Part shown: one piece after another, positions 56,572 through 64,000 of the stretch
How the letters are laid out: each line of letters opens with the position of its first letter
Position numbering within the stretch: position 1 is the stretch's first letter
Assembly: GCA_934183255.1 (NCBI GenBank)
Contig: CAKPSD010000001.1
Coordinates: forward strand, 248,001 to 312,000
Origin: an uncultured Bacilli bacterium
Lineage (GTDB): Bacteria > Bacillota_I > Bacilli_A > RFN20 > DUOF01
Direction of reading: 5' to 3'
DNA length: 64,000 nucleotides
Notes under the pieces: model-generated
What the model was told of the DNA's origin: nothing
The model's input: the letters and a program-made list of their open reading frames with translations, nothing else
Databases searched by the model: none
Made by a program: the position numbers and the translations under genes

Positions 56572-57071
56572 AATAATCCCTCTATATTTTTTAATACTAT
56601 TTTTTTATTTTCAGTATCAATACTTTCTATAAATTCATCTAAAAAAGGAACTAATATTTCTTTATTTCCTTTTACTCTAATTAAACTTTGTCTAGTATTA
56701 TCAGTAATTTCACTAATAACTCCTATTTTAGAATCTTTATAATAAACTTCCATATCTAATAATTCATAATAATAAAAACTATCTTTATCTAATTTTTTTA
56801 AAGATTCACTATCAATCAATAAACTACTTTCTTTTAAAAGTTCTGCTTCTTCAATTGTATTTACTTCACTAAATTTAACATACAAAAATCTATCATTTTT
56901 TCTAAATGATGATACTTTATAATTAACGTCAATGTTTTTATCCTTATTATATATATTAATTATATTTCCTTTTTTAAATCTTTCATTTATAAAATCACTA
57001 GATGATATAACTTTTACTTCGCCTTTTAATCCACATGTATTTACAATTCTTCCTATTTCTACTTTACTCAT
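56568..57071 (-). CDS. rimM: 16S rRNA processing protein RimM
   Basis: 167 residues from the ATG at 57071 (AAAGG 9 nt upstream; the earlier ATG at 57080 overlaps it). GRIVNTCGLKGEVKV at the start and a C-terminal PRC barrel with YYYELLDMEVYYKD and RQSLIRVKGNKEILVPF. It helps assemble the 30S head around S19. It is translationally coupled to trmD (4-nt overlap) and follows the iscS stop by 5 nt. Confidence 0.95.
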   Translation of the reverse strand: MSKVEIGRIVNTCGLKGEVKVISSSDFINERFKKGNIINIYNKDKNIDVNYKVSSFRKNDRFLYVKFSEVNTIEEAELLKESSLLIDSESLKKLDKDSFYYYELLDMEVYYKDSKIGVISEITDNTRQSLIRVKGNKEILVPFLDEFIESIDTENKKIVLKNIEGLL

Positions 57072-57076
57072 TATAA

Positions 57077-58210
57077 TCATCCTTTCAAATTATCTACTAT
57101 CTTTTTTAATGAACTAACAAAAGCATCTATTTCTTCTTTAGTTGTTAAATGTGATAATGATATTCTTAAACTGTTTTTACTAATAGTTGTATCTTTAGTA
57201 AGTTCATAAAGTGATGCACTATAATCTTTGCTTCTAGATGAACAAGCACTCTTAGTAGATACATATATACCTAAAGAAGATAAGGCATTTACAATAACTT
57301 CTCCTCTTTTATTTTTGATATAAATGTTTAGTATATATGGAGTAGAATTTAAAGGACTATTAATAACAACATTATCTATCTTTTTTAAAGAATTAATTAA
57401 ATATTCTTTTAACTCTTTAACATATTTATAATGTTCATCAAAATTTTCTAATCCTAATCTTAAACTTTTAGCTAACATGACATGACTTGGCCAGTTACTA
57501 GTACCACCTCTAAAACCATTTTCTTGTTGCCCACCACTTAATATAGGTAATAGTCTTACTTTTTCTTTTTTAACTAAAACCGAACTACCTTTTAACCCAT
57601 AAAATTTATGGCTAGAAAAATTATAAAAATCTGCTAGATTATAATCTAACTTTTCTTTACACATTGCTTGTGTAGCATCTATATGATATAAAGCAGTGGA
57701 GTTTTCTTTAATTATTTTAGAAATTTCTTTTATATCTTGAATACTTCCCATTTCATTATTTACTGCTATTATACTAACTAAAATAGTGTCTTTTCTTAAA
57801 CTGTTTTTTAATTCATCTAAATCTATTTTACCTTCACTATTAACACTTAAATAAGTAATCTCAAAGCCAAAGTTTTCTTCTAATTGCTTACATGAATCTA
57901 AAACACTAGGATGTTCTATTTTGGTTGTAATAATATGTTTTCCTCTATTTTGGTATGCGAAAGCAACTCCTTTAATAGCAAGGTTATTTGATTCTGTTGA
58001 ACCCGAAGTAAATATAATCTCATCTTCTTTTACATGCAATAAACTAGCTATTTGATTTCTTGCTTGCTTAAGATAAAAGGCTGCTTTATTACCTACTTCA
58101 TGAATCGAATCACTATTACCAAAATTTTCTTTTAATAATTTATAGTAGCTATCTAAAACCTTGTTATCAACAGGAGTAGTAGCTGCATAATCTAAATATA
58201 TATCAGTCAT
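57077..58210 (-). CDS. iscS: Cysteine desulfurase (IscS/NifS type)
   Basis: 377 residues, PLP enzyme supplying sulfur for Fe-S clusters and tRNA thiolation. YLDYAATTPVD start (~5-15), PLP Lys in NFSSHKFYGLKGSS and the catalytic Cys loop in KSACSSRSKDYS. The short Cys loop makes it similar to NifS and IscS rather than SufS. It overlaps ezrA by 8 nt and lies 5 nt ahead of rimM, an iscS-rimM-trmD order I would call uncommon. It could serve the TtcA-like and other thiolation enzymes. Confidence 0.93.
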   Translation of the reverse strand: MTDIYLDYAATTPVDNKVLDSYYKLLKENFGNSDSIHEVGNKAAFYLKQARNQIASLLHVKEDEIIFTSGSTESNNLAIKGVAFAYQNRGKHIITTKIEHPSVLDSCKQLEENFGFEITYLSVNSEGKIDLDELKNSLRKDTILVSIIAVNNEMGSIQDIKEISKIIKENSTALYHIDATQAMCKEKLDYNLADFYNFSSHKFYGLKGSSVLVKKEKVRLLPILSGGQQENGFRGGTSNWPSHVMLAKSLRLGLENFDEHYKYVKELKEYLINSLKKIDNVVINSPLNSTPYILNIYIKNKRGEVIVNALSSLGIYVSTKSACSSRSKDYSASLYELTKDTTISKNSLRISLSHLTTKEEIDAFVSSLKKIVDNLKG

Positions 58211-59924
58211 CTTTATTTCCTTTTCTTCTCATCATTTCTTCATAAGCTTTAGGATGTACTTCTTGCAACACTTCACTAACACTATCAATAGCAAATTCAA
58301 ATTCTCCATTTTCAAAGTGAACTTGTGCTCTATTTAATACTTCATTAACTGTAGAAAAACTACTTCTATATTTATTTGTAAAAATAATAATATTTTGTGC
58401 CATATTATACATTTTTAAGCTATTCTTCATATCTAATAAAAGTTTTTCTGCAACATTAGTTAAATTCTTACAATTTTCATTTACATATTCTACATTAATA
58501 GGTTTTGTTTTTAATGACTTGTTAATGTTTTGAATCATATTGCATACATAGTTGTATTCATCTTCATACATTGTTGATAACACTTTATGATTAAGTCCTT
58601 TTAATGTATTAAAAATAGTAGTTATTTCTAAACTATAATTATTAACTTTTTCATAAGAATATTCACTATCATTTTTTAAAGATAAAATATAATTTTGATA
58701 ATCATTTAATTTATCTTCTACTTCTCCGCCAAACTCTGCTAACTCGCCCATTTTATTAGTTAATATAGAATACGGTTGTTTAGTGGCTGAATGTATGTAA
58801 GCATCTAGTTCCATTTTTATTCTATTTAAAATATGGATTTGTGTCTCTAATGTTCCTAACTCTGTATATCTATTTTCATCAAATAAATATACTCCCTTTA
58901 TTGTACTAGTATCTCTTTTTGCTTTTAAAAATTTCTTGTTTATTTCATCTATATTTTCATACACAGTATCAATATATTTATTAAAATGATCTTTAGCAGT
59001 AACTTCTTTTTCTAATAGTTCATTTAAATTCTCTATATCATATACAACTTCTTTTATTGAATCATTTATGTCTTCATAATTAAATTGTTCGAATCTAATT
59101 TTTATTTCATCTAGTGAAGCCTTGATTTTTTCTTCCATAGCAGAAGCTTTAATACTAAATAAAGGATATCCTTCATCTTTCATCTTTTTATAATTGTTCA
59201 TTGCTGTTTCTAATCTTTTTGGAAGAACTTGCATACTAAAAGAAACTATTTCTGGCATTTTTGCTAAGTGACCTTCATAAAAATTAACTTCTGTTTGTAA
59301 TTCATTAATTAACTCCTCAGCATCTTTATAGTAAGCATTTTCTAACTTATTATCTAATTTAACTACTGTTTTTTCTAATTCATTAATTTTCTTTTCAAAT
59401 ATTTTACTGCATATAGAAAGTTCTTCTTTATGCTCATAAAAAGAGGCTTTTAATTGTCTAAATTGCTCCTTTAAAGGCACAACTATTTCTCTTAATTCAT
59501 CTTCTTTACTTGTAACTTCATTTATATTAGCATCTATTTTATTTAATTCTCCAGCATAAGTATTAATAGTATTTTCTAACTCTAATAGGGACTCTTTTGC
59601 TGTTTTATAATCCTTGTCACTAAACAAAACATCAATCTTAGTAATAGCAGCTTCTATTCCAAGAGAATAAGTGTCTACTATTTCTTTAAATTTTTCATTC
59701 ACTTCATTATATACATCAACATATTCTTTATTATTTTCACTAATACTTTTTAATTTATTTATTTTTGCATCTAAGTTTGAATTACTAACATTTTTATATT
59801 TTGTTTTTAAATTATTATAATTTCTTTTAATTTTATTTTTCTTAGATACTTTTACAGTTATAACAGTTGCTACACTTCCTAAAGCAAAACATGCCACAAT
59901 AATTACATAATAAATAGGGTTCAT
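58203..59924 (-). CDS. ezrA: Septation ring regulator EzrA
   Basis: 573 residues from ATG 59924 (GGAGG 8 nt upstream). A single N-terminal membrane helix (~5-25) is followed by a long, predominantly coiled-coil cytoplasmic part, as in EzrA, the spectrin-like FtsZ regulator of Bacilli. Similarity is by architecture, length and helical pattern rather than a short motif, as is usual for this family. First gene of the ezrA-iscS-rimM-trmD run. Confidence 0.85.
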   Translation of the reverse strand: MNPIYYVIIVACFALGSVATVITVKVSKKNKIKRNYNNLKTKYKNVSNSNLDAKINKLKSISENNKEYVDVYNEVNEKFKEIVDTYSLGIEAAITKIDVLFSDKDYKTAKESLLELENTINTYAGELNKIDANINEVTSKEDELREIVVPLKEQFRQLKASFYEHKEELSICSKIFEKKINELEKTVVKLDNKLENAYYKDAEELINELQTEVNFYEGHLAKMPEIVSFSMQVLPKRLETAMNNYKKMKDEGYPLFSIKASAMEEKIKASLDEIKIRFEQFNYEDINDSIKEVVYDIENLNELLEKEVTAKDHFNKYIDTVYENIDEINKKFLKAKRDTSTIKGVYLFDENRYTELGTLETQIHILNRIKMELDAYIHSATKQPYSILTNKMGELAEFGGEVEDKLNDYQNYILSLKNDSEYSYEKVNNYSLEITTIFNTLKGLNHKVLSTMYEDEYNYVCNMIQNINKSLKTKPINVEYVNENCKNLTNVAEKLLLDMKNSLKMYNMAQNIIIFTNKYRSSFSTVNEVLNRAQVHFENGEFEFAIDSVSEVLQEVHPKAYEEMMRRKGNKDD

Positions 59925-60038
59925 ACTACATACCTCCAATTCATAACAATTATATCATTGTTTTTTTGTTTTTCATACAAATTACCTAGATATAATATAA
60001 ATTTATACTATTAATGTATTTAATTTTTGAAGTTTTAA

Positions 60039-60067
60039 TTGACAAATTTATAAACTATGTTTATTAT
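60039..60067 (+). promoter_or_regulatory. rpsD promoter
   Basis: TTGACA (60039-60044), 17 nt, TATTAT (60062-60067). Confidence 0.85.
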
Positions 60068-60073
60068 TATCTT

Positions 60074-60236
60074 GCATGTACTTGCAGCAGACAAATACTT
60101 TCTGTTTGGAGTTATTAACATTAGGATTAAAGTAACCTATGCTGAAGGGTGAAATAAATAGTAATAACAGCCAGGAAAAGGAATTTGTACACTTATGTAA
60201 GTTTATGCAAATAAACTGACAAAAGGAGGAAAATAA
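60074..60236 (+). promoter_or_regulatory. Long structured rpsD leader (S4-regulated candidate)
   Basis: A ~163-nt untranslated leader before rpsD, richer in G+C than most intergenic DNA here. B. subtilis rpsD is autoregulated by S4 binding its leader; similar control is likely but the pairing is not resolved by eye. The ribosome site AAAGGAGG is at its end. Confidence 0.55.
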
Positions 60237-60845
60237 ATGTCACGTTATACAGGACCAAAATGGAAAATCTCTCGTAGATTAGATTTCTCAATTCTTGAAA
60301 CTGGTGATGAACTAAAAAAACGTCCATATGGACCAGGACCTCAAGGAAAGAACAAAAAGAAGAAAATATCAGAATATGGTAAACAATTACAAGAAAAACA
60401 AAAAGTTAGAACAATGTATGGAGTAAATGAAAGACAATTTAGAAAAACATTTGAAATTGCTAAAAAGTCTGAAGAAGTTACAGGTTCTCGTTTCTTAGTT
60501 TTACTTGAATCAAGATTAGACAATATCGTTTATAGAATGGGTATTGCTCGTACTCGTGATCAAGCTAGACAATTAGTTAACCATGGCCATATCTTAGTAG
60601 ATGGTAAGAAAGTAGATATCCCTTCATATGCAGTTAAACCTGGACAAACAATTGCATTAAAGGAAACTTCTAGAAACTTAAAAGTTGTAAAAGAATCATT
60701 AGATATTCTTCAAACAATTCCTGCTTATGTTTCATTCGATAAAGAAAAAATGGAAGGTACTTATGTAAGATTACCTGAAAGAGTTGAATTATCACCTGAA
60801 ATTAACGAAGCTCTAATCGTTGAATACTACAACAGAATCGACTAA
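60237..60845 (+). CDS. rpsD: Ribosomal protein S4 (uS4)
   Basis: 202 residues. [18 protein letters not shown] at the start, [11 protein letters not shown], then the S4 RNA-binding domain (~93-155; [30 protein letters not shown]) and the conserved C-terminal [16 protein letters not shown] in pieces. It organises 16S 5' domain assembly. The N-terminus lacks zinc-finger cysteines. It is a single gene with its own promoter and terminator. Confidence 0.97.
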   Translation: MSRYTGPKWKISRRLDFSILETGDELKKRPYGPGPQGKNKKKKISEYGKQLQEKQKVRTMYGVNERQFRKTFEIAKKSEEVTGSRFLVLLESRLDNIVYRMGIARTRDQARQLVNHGHILVDGKKVDIPSYAVKPGQTIALKETSRNLKVVKESLDILQTIPAYVSFDKEKMEGTYVRLPERVELSPEINEALIVEYYNRID

Positions 60846-60870
60846 TTTTAAATTTATTTCAGCAATTAAA

Positions 60871-60898
60871 AAGATTTGTGAAAGCAAATCTTTTTTTA
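60871..60898 (+). terminator. rpsD terminator
   Basis: AAGATTTG and CAAATCTT arms with a 6-nt loop and a T-run. Confidence 0.85.
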
Positions 60899-60942
60899 TT
60901 AATATAAAAATGTAATACTTATTTATGAAAAGAGTGATATAA

Positions 60943-61464
60943 ATGCTAAAAAAGCTTAATTTAAATGATTTTGATGAAGTTTATAAATTGTTACAAGAAA
61001 ATTTTAACTCTAATGAATATGGAACATATGATAAACAAAAAGAACTTTTTACAGATTCTTTATACACTCCATATGGAATAAAGAAAAACAACAAAATTAT
61101 TGCTTTCATTTCTATTTGGTCATTAAGCAATTTTTCTTTTATAGAACACTTTGTAGTTGATAAACAATATAGAAAAAAAGGATTAGGAACTAAAATACTT
61201 AATGAAGCCTTAAAGCTAACTAATAGATTAACTTGTTTAGAAGTAGAATTACCAGTAAATAAATTAAGCCTTAAAAGAATAGAATTTTATAAAAGAAATG
61301 GATTTTATTTAAATGAATATAATTATAAGCAACCTCCAATGGCAATTAATAAACAACCTATAGATTTATTAATAATGACTTTTCCTAAAGCCATTGATGA
61401 AAAAGAATTTAATAGTATAAAGTTAGAATTATATAATAGTGTGTATTCTAAATATAAAAATTAA
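60943..61464 (+). CDS. GNAT-family acetyltransferase
   Basis: 173 residues. The acetyl-CoA pyrophosphate loop is seen in VDKQYRKKGLGTKIL (~70-84), followed by helix and strand typical of GNAT and RIEFYKRNGFY near 105-120. Substrate unknown. Single gene with ATATAAATG-type start after AAAGAGTGAT. Confidence 0.9.
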   Translation: MLKKLNLNDFDEVYKLLQENFNSNEYGTYDKQKELFTDSLYTPYGIKKNNKIIAFISIWSLSNFSFIEHFVVDKQYRKKGLGTKILNEALKLTNRLTCLEVELPVNKLSLKRIEFYKRNGFYLNEYNYKQPPMAINKQPIDLLIMTFPKAIDEKEFNSIKLELYNSVYSKYKN

Positions 61465-61530
61465 AAAAATGATGTAAATTTCAAATGTTGAGTTTAATCA
61501 ACAAAAGCAATCCACATCAATTAAAGTTAT

Positions 61531-61935
61531 TTATTTGGCTATTATTTTTATTACTTCTTGTTTATTACTACCATCCGTGCTTTTTATATATACTGTGATT
61601 GTTCCCTTTTTATTAAATATTACAGTGCCAAATTCATTTACAGTAGCAACCGTTGTATTTTCATCATATATAAATTTTACTATTTTTCTAGTAGCATCGT
61701 CTGGATATACATGCCATTGTAATTGAACTGTTGTAGGATTTTCTTCATTCTTAACAAAATTAGTTACAATGTATTTAGTACCATCACTTGCTACCTTTAA
61801 GTTTTCATTAGTGCATTCAATATTAGTTACATATACTGTTTGATTAAATGTTTCTATTTTTAATCCAAAAAAGCTTACTACCGCTATCGCTATTACATAT
61901 ATTATTCCTATTAATACTATTACCAATTTTTTCAT
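61531..61935 (-). CDS. Membrane-anchored Ig-like (Big_2-like) domain protein
   Basis: 134 residues. An uncleaved or signal helix (~4-24) is followed by strand-rich sequence with TTVQLQWHVYPDDATRKIVKF and VATVNEFGTVIFNKKGTITVYI, the look of bacterial Ig-like Big_2 domains. It is probably exposed outside the membrane. It follows the ABC permease by 3 nt, so it may be an accessory of that exporter. Confidence 0.75.
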   Translation of the reverse strand: MKKLVIVLIGIIYVIAIAVVSFFGLKIETFNQTVYVTNIECTNENLKVASDGTKYIVTNFVKNEENPTTVQLQWHVYPDDATRKIVKFIYDENTTVATVNEFGTVIFNKKGTITVYIKSTDGSNKQEVIKIIAK

Positions 61936-61938
61936 AAA

Positions 61939-63588
61939 CTATCTCTCCATATAATATAATTTTATCTTATTTAAAAGCATATACGCTCTAAATATCATTA
62001 AGAATAGTCCTATAAGCATTATTTTTATATATGTTATAATAGAGTTATTTTCAATTAACAAGAATAATAAAATACCAAATATAGCAAATGATCCTAAAAA
62101 GGCAATAACAGTTGATTTGCTTTCGTTAGGATTATTTTCATCTCCTCCAATTGTTGCATATAATTCAGTTTGAGGATTCATAACATCTAATTCTGCACTA
62201 TAAAACAAATGAGCAAAATAAATAAACATTGCTGCTAATATTAAAACTAATGATTTAGAAACTCCAATAGGAGTATTTTTTATTAATACAATTAATGTTG
62301 CAATAAATGAAGCAACCATAAATAATGTATTAAAAATAAGTTTTGATAGTAACAAAGGTTGATACTTTGATGGTTGTACTTTTATTAAATAACTACTCCT
62401 TCCATCTCTAGAGAAAGCACTAGCAGCATAATAATTACTAGTTAAGGCTATAAGTAAAATAATTAAAACATTAAATGCTATCGCCATATTGTTTCCTAAA
62501 ATTCTTGTATTCATTGCTGCAAACATTTTATTTAGGAAAAATATTAAAACTGGCATTGATATCAATAAACCAATGTTTGTAAATAATCTTTCTGGTTGTC
62601 TAAAGTTAAGTAACATTTCTGTTCTTATAGAAGAAAACTTTTTGTTTGTTACGACATTATTTTTAGATTTTACTTTTTCTTTTCTATATTCAAAAGGTTT
62701 ACTAGCCATCTTGTAAAATAAAGGTTTTACTATTAACATGCCTATTACAAATAACGCTACTAAAGTTAATAATAAATATAAGAAAGTTAGCATTGTAGGT
62801 CCTGTAAATAATTTATTTGTTAAATTAACTCTAACACCTACTATCATTAATACTAATTTATAAAATATGTTAAACTTAACTATAAAATTATTTAAAAAAT
62901 CTTGTATCTTCCAAAATGTAGTACCCCATGTTCCTATTAAATCAATATTAGATGGAATGACCGCTATTATTTTTACAACAATGTATGTTAAGGATCCAAT
63001 AAGAATAACTAAAGATGCTATTTGAAGTCTCTTATATTGTCTAAACATATTATAAAACAGCATAGTTGGTATAGATAAAATTGCTCCTAATAATACAGGT
63101 ACCATTGAGATAAATACAAAGCATACTATTAACCACAAATAATATATAAAACTAAAGCCATTTATCATTCCAAATGCAATAAACATAGGAACCATAAAAG
63201 AAAAGTTTCTTAAAACTTCATATATATAGAATACTATTAGTTTAGATAAGTAAACCTGTATTGCTGTACAAGGTAGTGTTAATAATACTGGATTATCATA
63301 TGAATAATACATATTTTTGGTTAAAGACATTGTTGCAGATATTATTGAAATAATTAACATTACTACAAATACTACTGTTATAACACTTGTAGGTATTATA
63401 TTTATTAATGAAAATAAGCCTAAGTATCTACATAAAAATAATAATCCAAAGCATAATGCCACAATAAGAGCAAATCTTAATATGCCAAAAATAGCATTAA
63501 ACAAAACATTTTTACTTATAAAACTTTTACCTTTTAAATCAAGTTTTTCTTTTAACTGCATTATAACTAAAGTCATTAAAGCTTTCAT
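61939..63588 (-). CDS. ABC-2-like exporter permease
   Basis: 549 residues, ~12 hydrophobic helices. Two large soluble loops, one around VKSKNNVVTNKKF. It shares its start base with the neighbouring ATPase gene stop, so the two form one exporter. Family ABC-2-like/ABC-type permease judged from the partner and hydropathy; substrate unknown. Confidence 0.85.
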   Translation of the reverse strand: MKALMTLVIMQLKEKLDLKGKSFISKNVLFNAIFGILRFALIVALCFGLLFLCRYLGLFSLINIIPTSVITVVFVVMLIISIISATMSLTKNMYYSYDNPVLLTLPCTAIQVYLSKLIVFYIYEVLRNFSFMVPMFIAFGMINGFSFIYYLWLIVCFVFISMVPVLLGAILSIPTMLFYNMFRQYKRLQIASLVILIGSLTYIVVKIIAVIPSNIDLIGTWGTTFWKIQDFLNNFIVKFNIFYKLVLMIVGVRVNLTNKLFTGPTMLTFLYLLLTLVALFVIGMLIVKPLFYKMASKPFEYRKEKVKSKNNVVTNKKFSSIRTEMLLNFRQPERLFTNIGLLISMPVLIFFLNKMFAAMNTRILGNNMAIAFNVLIILLIALTSNYYAASAFSRDGRSSYLIKVQPSKYQPLLLSKLIFNTLFMVASFIATLIVLIKNTPIGVSKSLVLILAAMFIYFAHLFYSAELDVMNPQTELYATIGGDENNPNESKSTVIAFLGSFAIFGILLFLLIENNSIITYIKIMLIGLFLMIFRAYMLLNKIKLYYMER

Positions 63589-64000
63589 TATTCTTCACCT
63601 TTAACTTCTTTAGATTCTTCATCTTGATTTATATTTTGTAAATAGAAATCTTCTAAATTTATATGCTTTTTATCTAAATCTTTAACCTTAACATCACACA
63701 AAATAGTTCCCTTTTTAATAATTGCTATTCTATCGCATATTTTTTCTACTACATCAATAATATGAGAAGAGAAAAACACAATATTTCCTTCTTTTGCGTG
63801 CTCTTTCATACATTCTTTAACTTCATAAATACTAGTTGGATCTAGCCCCGTTAAAGGTTCATCTAGTATCCATACTTTTGGATTATGCACTAAAGCAGCC
63901 ATAATAGCAATTTTTTGTTTCATACCATGAGAATATGTTTTCATCTGATTATCAAATGCAGTTTGCAAATTAAAGTTTGTAACATACTTATTAATTCTTT
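63588..64000 (-). CDS. ABC transporter ATPase, C-terminal part (runs off window end)
   Basis: ABC ATPase of the ABC-2 type exporter. Visible: signature YSHGMKQK (with SHGM for SGGQ), Walker [14 protein letters not shown] and the H-loop [11 protein letters not shown]. The frame stays open to the window end without a start codon. Its stop overlaps the permease start by one base. The N-terminal Walker A lies outside the window. Confidence 0.9.
   Translation of the reverse strand, partial: RINKYVTNFNLQTAFDNQMKTYSHGMKQKIAIMAALVHNPKVWILDEPLTGLDPTSIYEVKECMKEHAKEGNIVFFSSHIIDVVEKICDRIAIIKKGTILCDVKVKDLDKKHINLEDFYLQNINQDEESKEVKGEE

Overview
The window is chromosomal DNA from a very AT-rich, low-GC Gram-positive bacterium. 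EzrA, an NrdD/NrdG anaerobic ribonucleotide reductase, T-box leaders, the rimP-nusA-ylxR-ylxQ-infB-rbfA operon, an L19 leader and GatCAB all point to the Bacilli side of the Firmicutes. The strict-anaerobe enzymes and compact genome suggest an uncultured gut Bacilli or Mollicutes-related lineage (RF39/Erysipelotrichales-like). That placement is inference. TGA is used only as stop, so this is not the Mycoplasma code. I see no prophage, insertion sequence or CRISPR array.

Layout. 1-760: 5' part of ileS behind an Ile T-box. 766-7609: a MacB-type ABC exporter, an ABC-F protein behind a leader-peptide attenuator, and a cytoplasmic leucine-rich-repeat protein. 7681-12925: gatC-gatA-gatB-aspS under a T-box with an Asn specifier that overlaps a Glu codon. 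12986-19277: small coiled coil, UDP-sugar pyrophosphorylase, rpmB, trpS, a diguanylate cyclase and a DEAD-box helicase. 19270-20540: an unlisted 39-residue peptide gene divergent from an HTH-TPR regulator. 20592-35190: tRNA-Arg, alkaline phosphatase, TrkH/TrkA with a flavoprotein, ispH, CDF exporter, CCA transferase, nrdDG, Hsp20, dapA and a small membrane protein. 35247-35865: a gene-free, GC-enriched stretch with its own promoter and terminator, read as a large structured RNA. 35879-44819: a second MacB-type exporter, unknown proteins, pnp, a TtcA-like enzyme and a lipoprotein. 44918-60845: translation and processing genes (rbfA to rimP, rnhB, rbgA, dxr, lepB, rplS, trmD, rimM, iscS, ezrA, rpsD). 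60943-64000: a GNAT and an ABC-2-like exporter cut by the window end.

The genes mostly form a housekeeping block around translation: tRNA charging (ileS, trpS, aspS, GatCAB), tRNA maturation (cca, trmD, TtcA-like, iscS sulfur supply), ribosome assembly (rimM, rimP, rbfA, rbgA, DEAD helicase) and factors (infB, nusA). Many carry RNA-level control in their leaders. ispH and dxr indicate the MEP isoprenoid route.

The two most interesting loci are the peptide/HTH-TPR pair at 19363-20540, which has the layout of an RRNPP quorum-sensing system, and the ~580-nt RNA at 35250-35830 next to a small multi-pass membrane protein, which resembles the OLE RNA/OapA arrangement.
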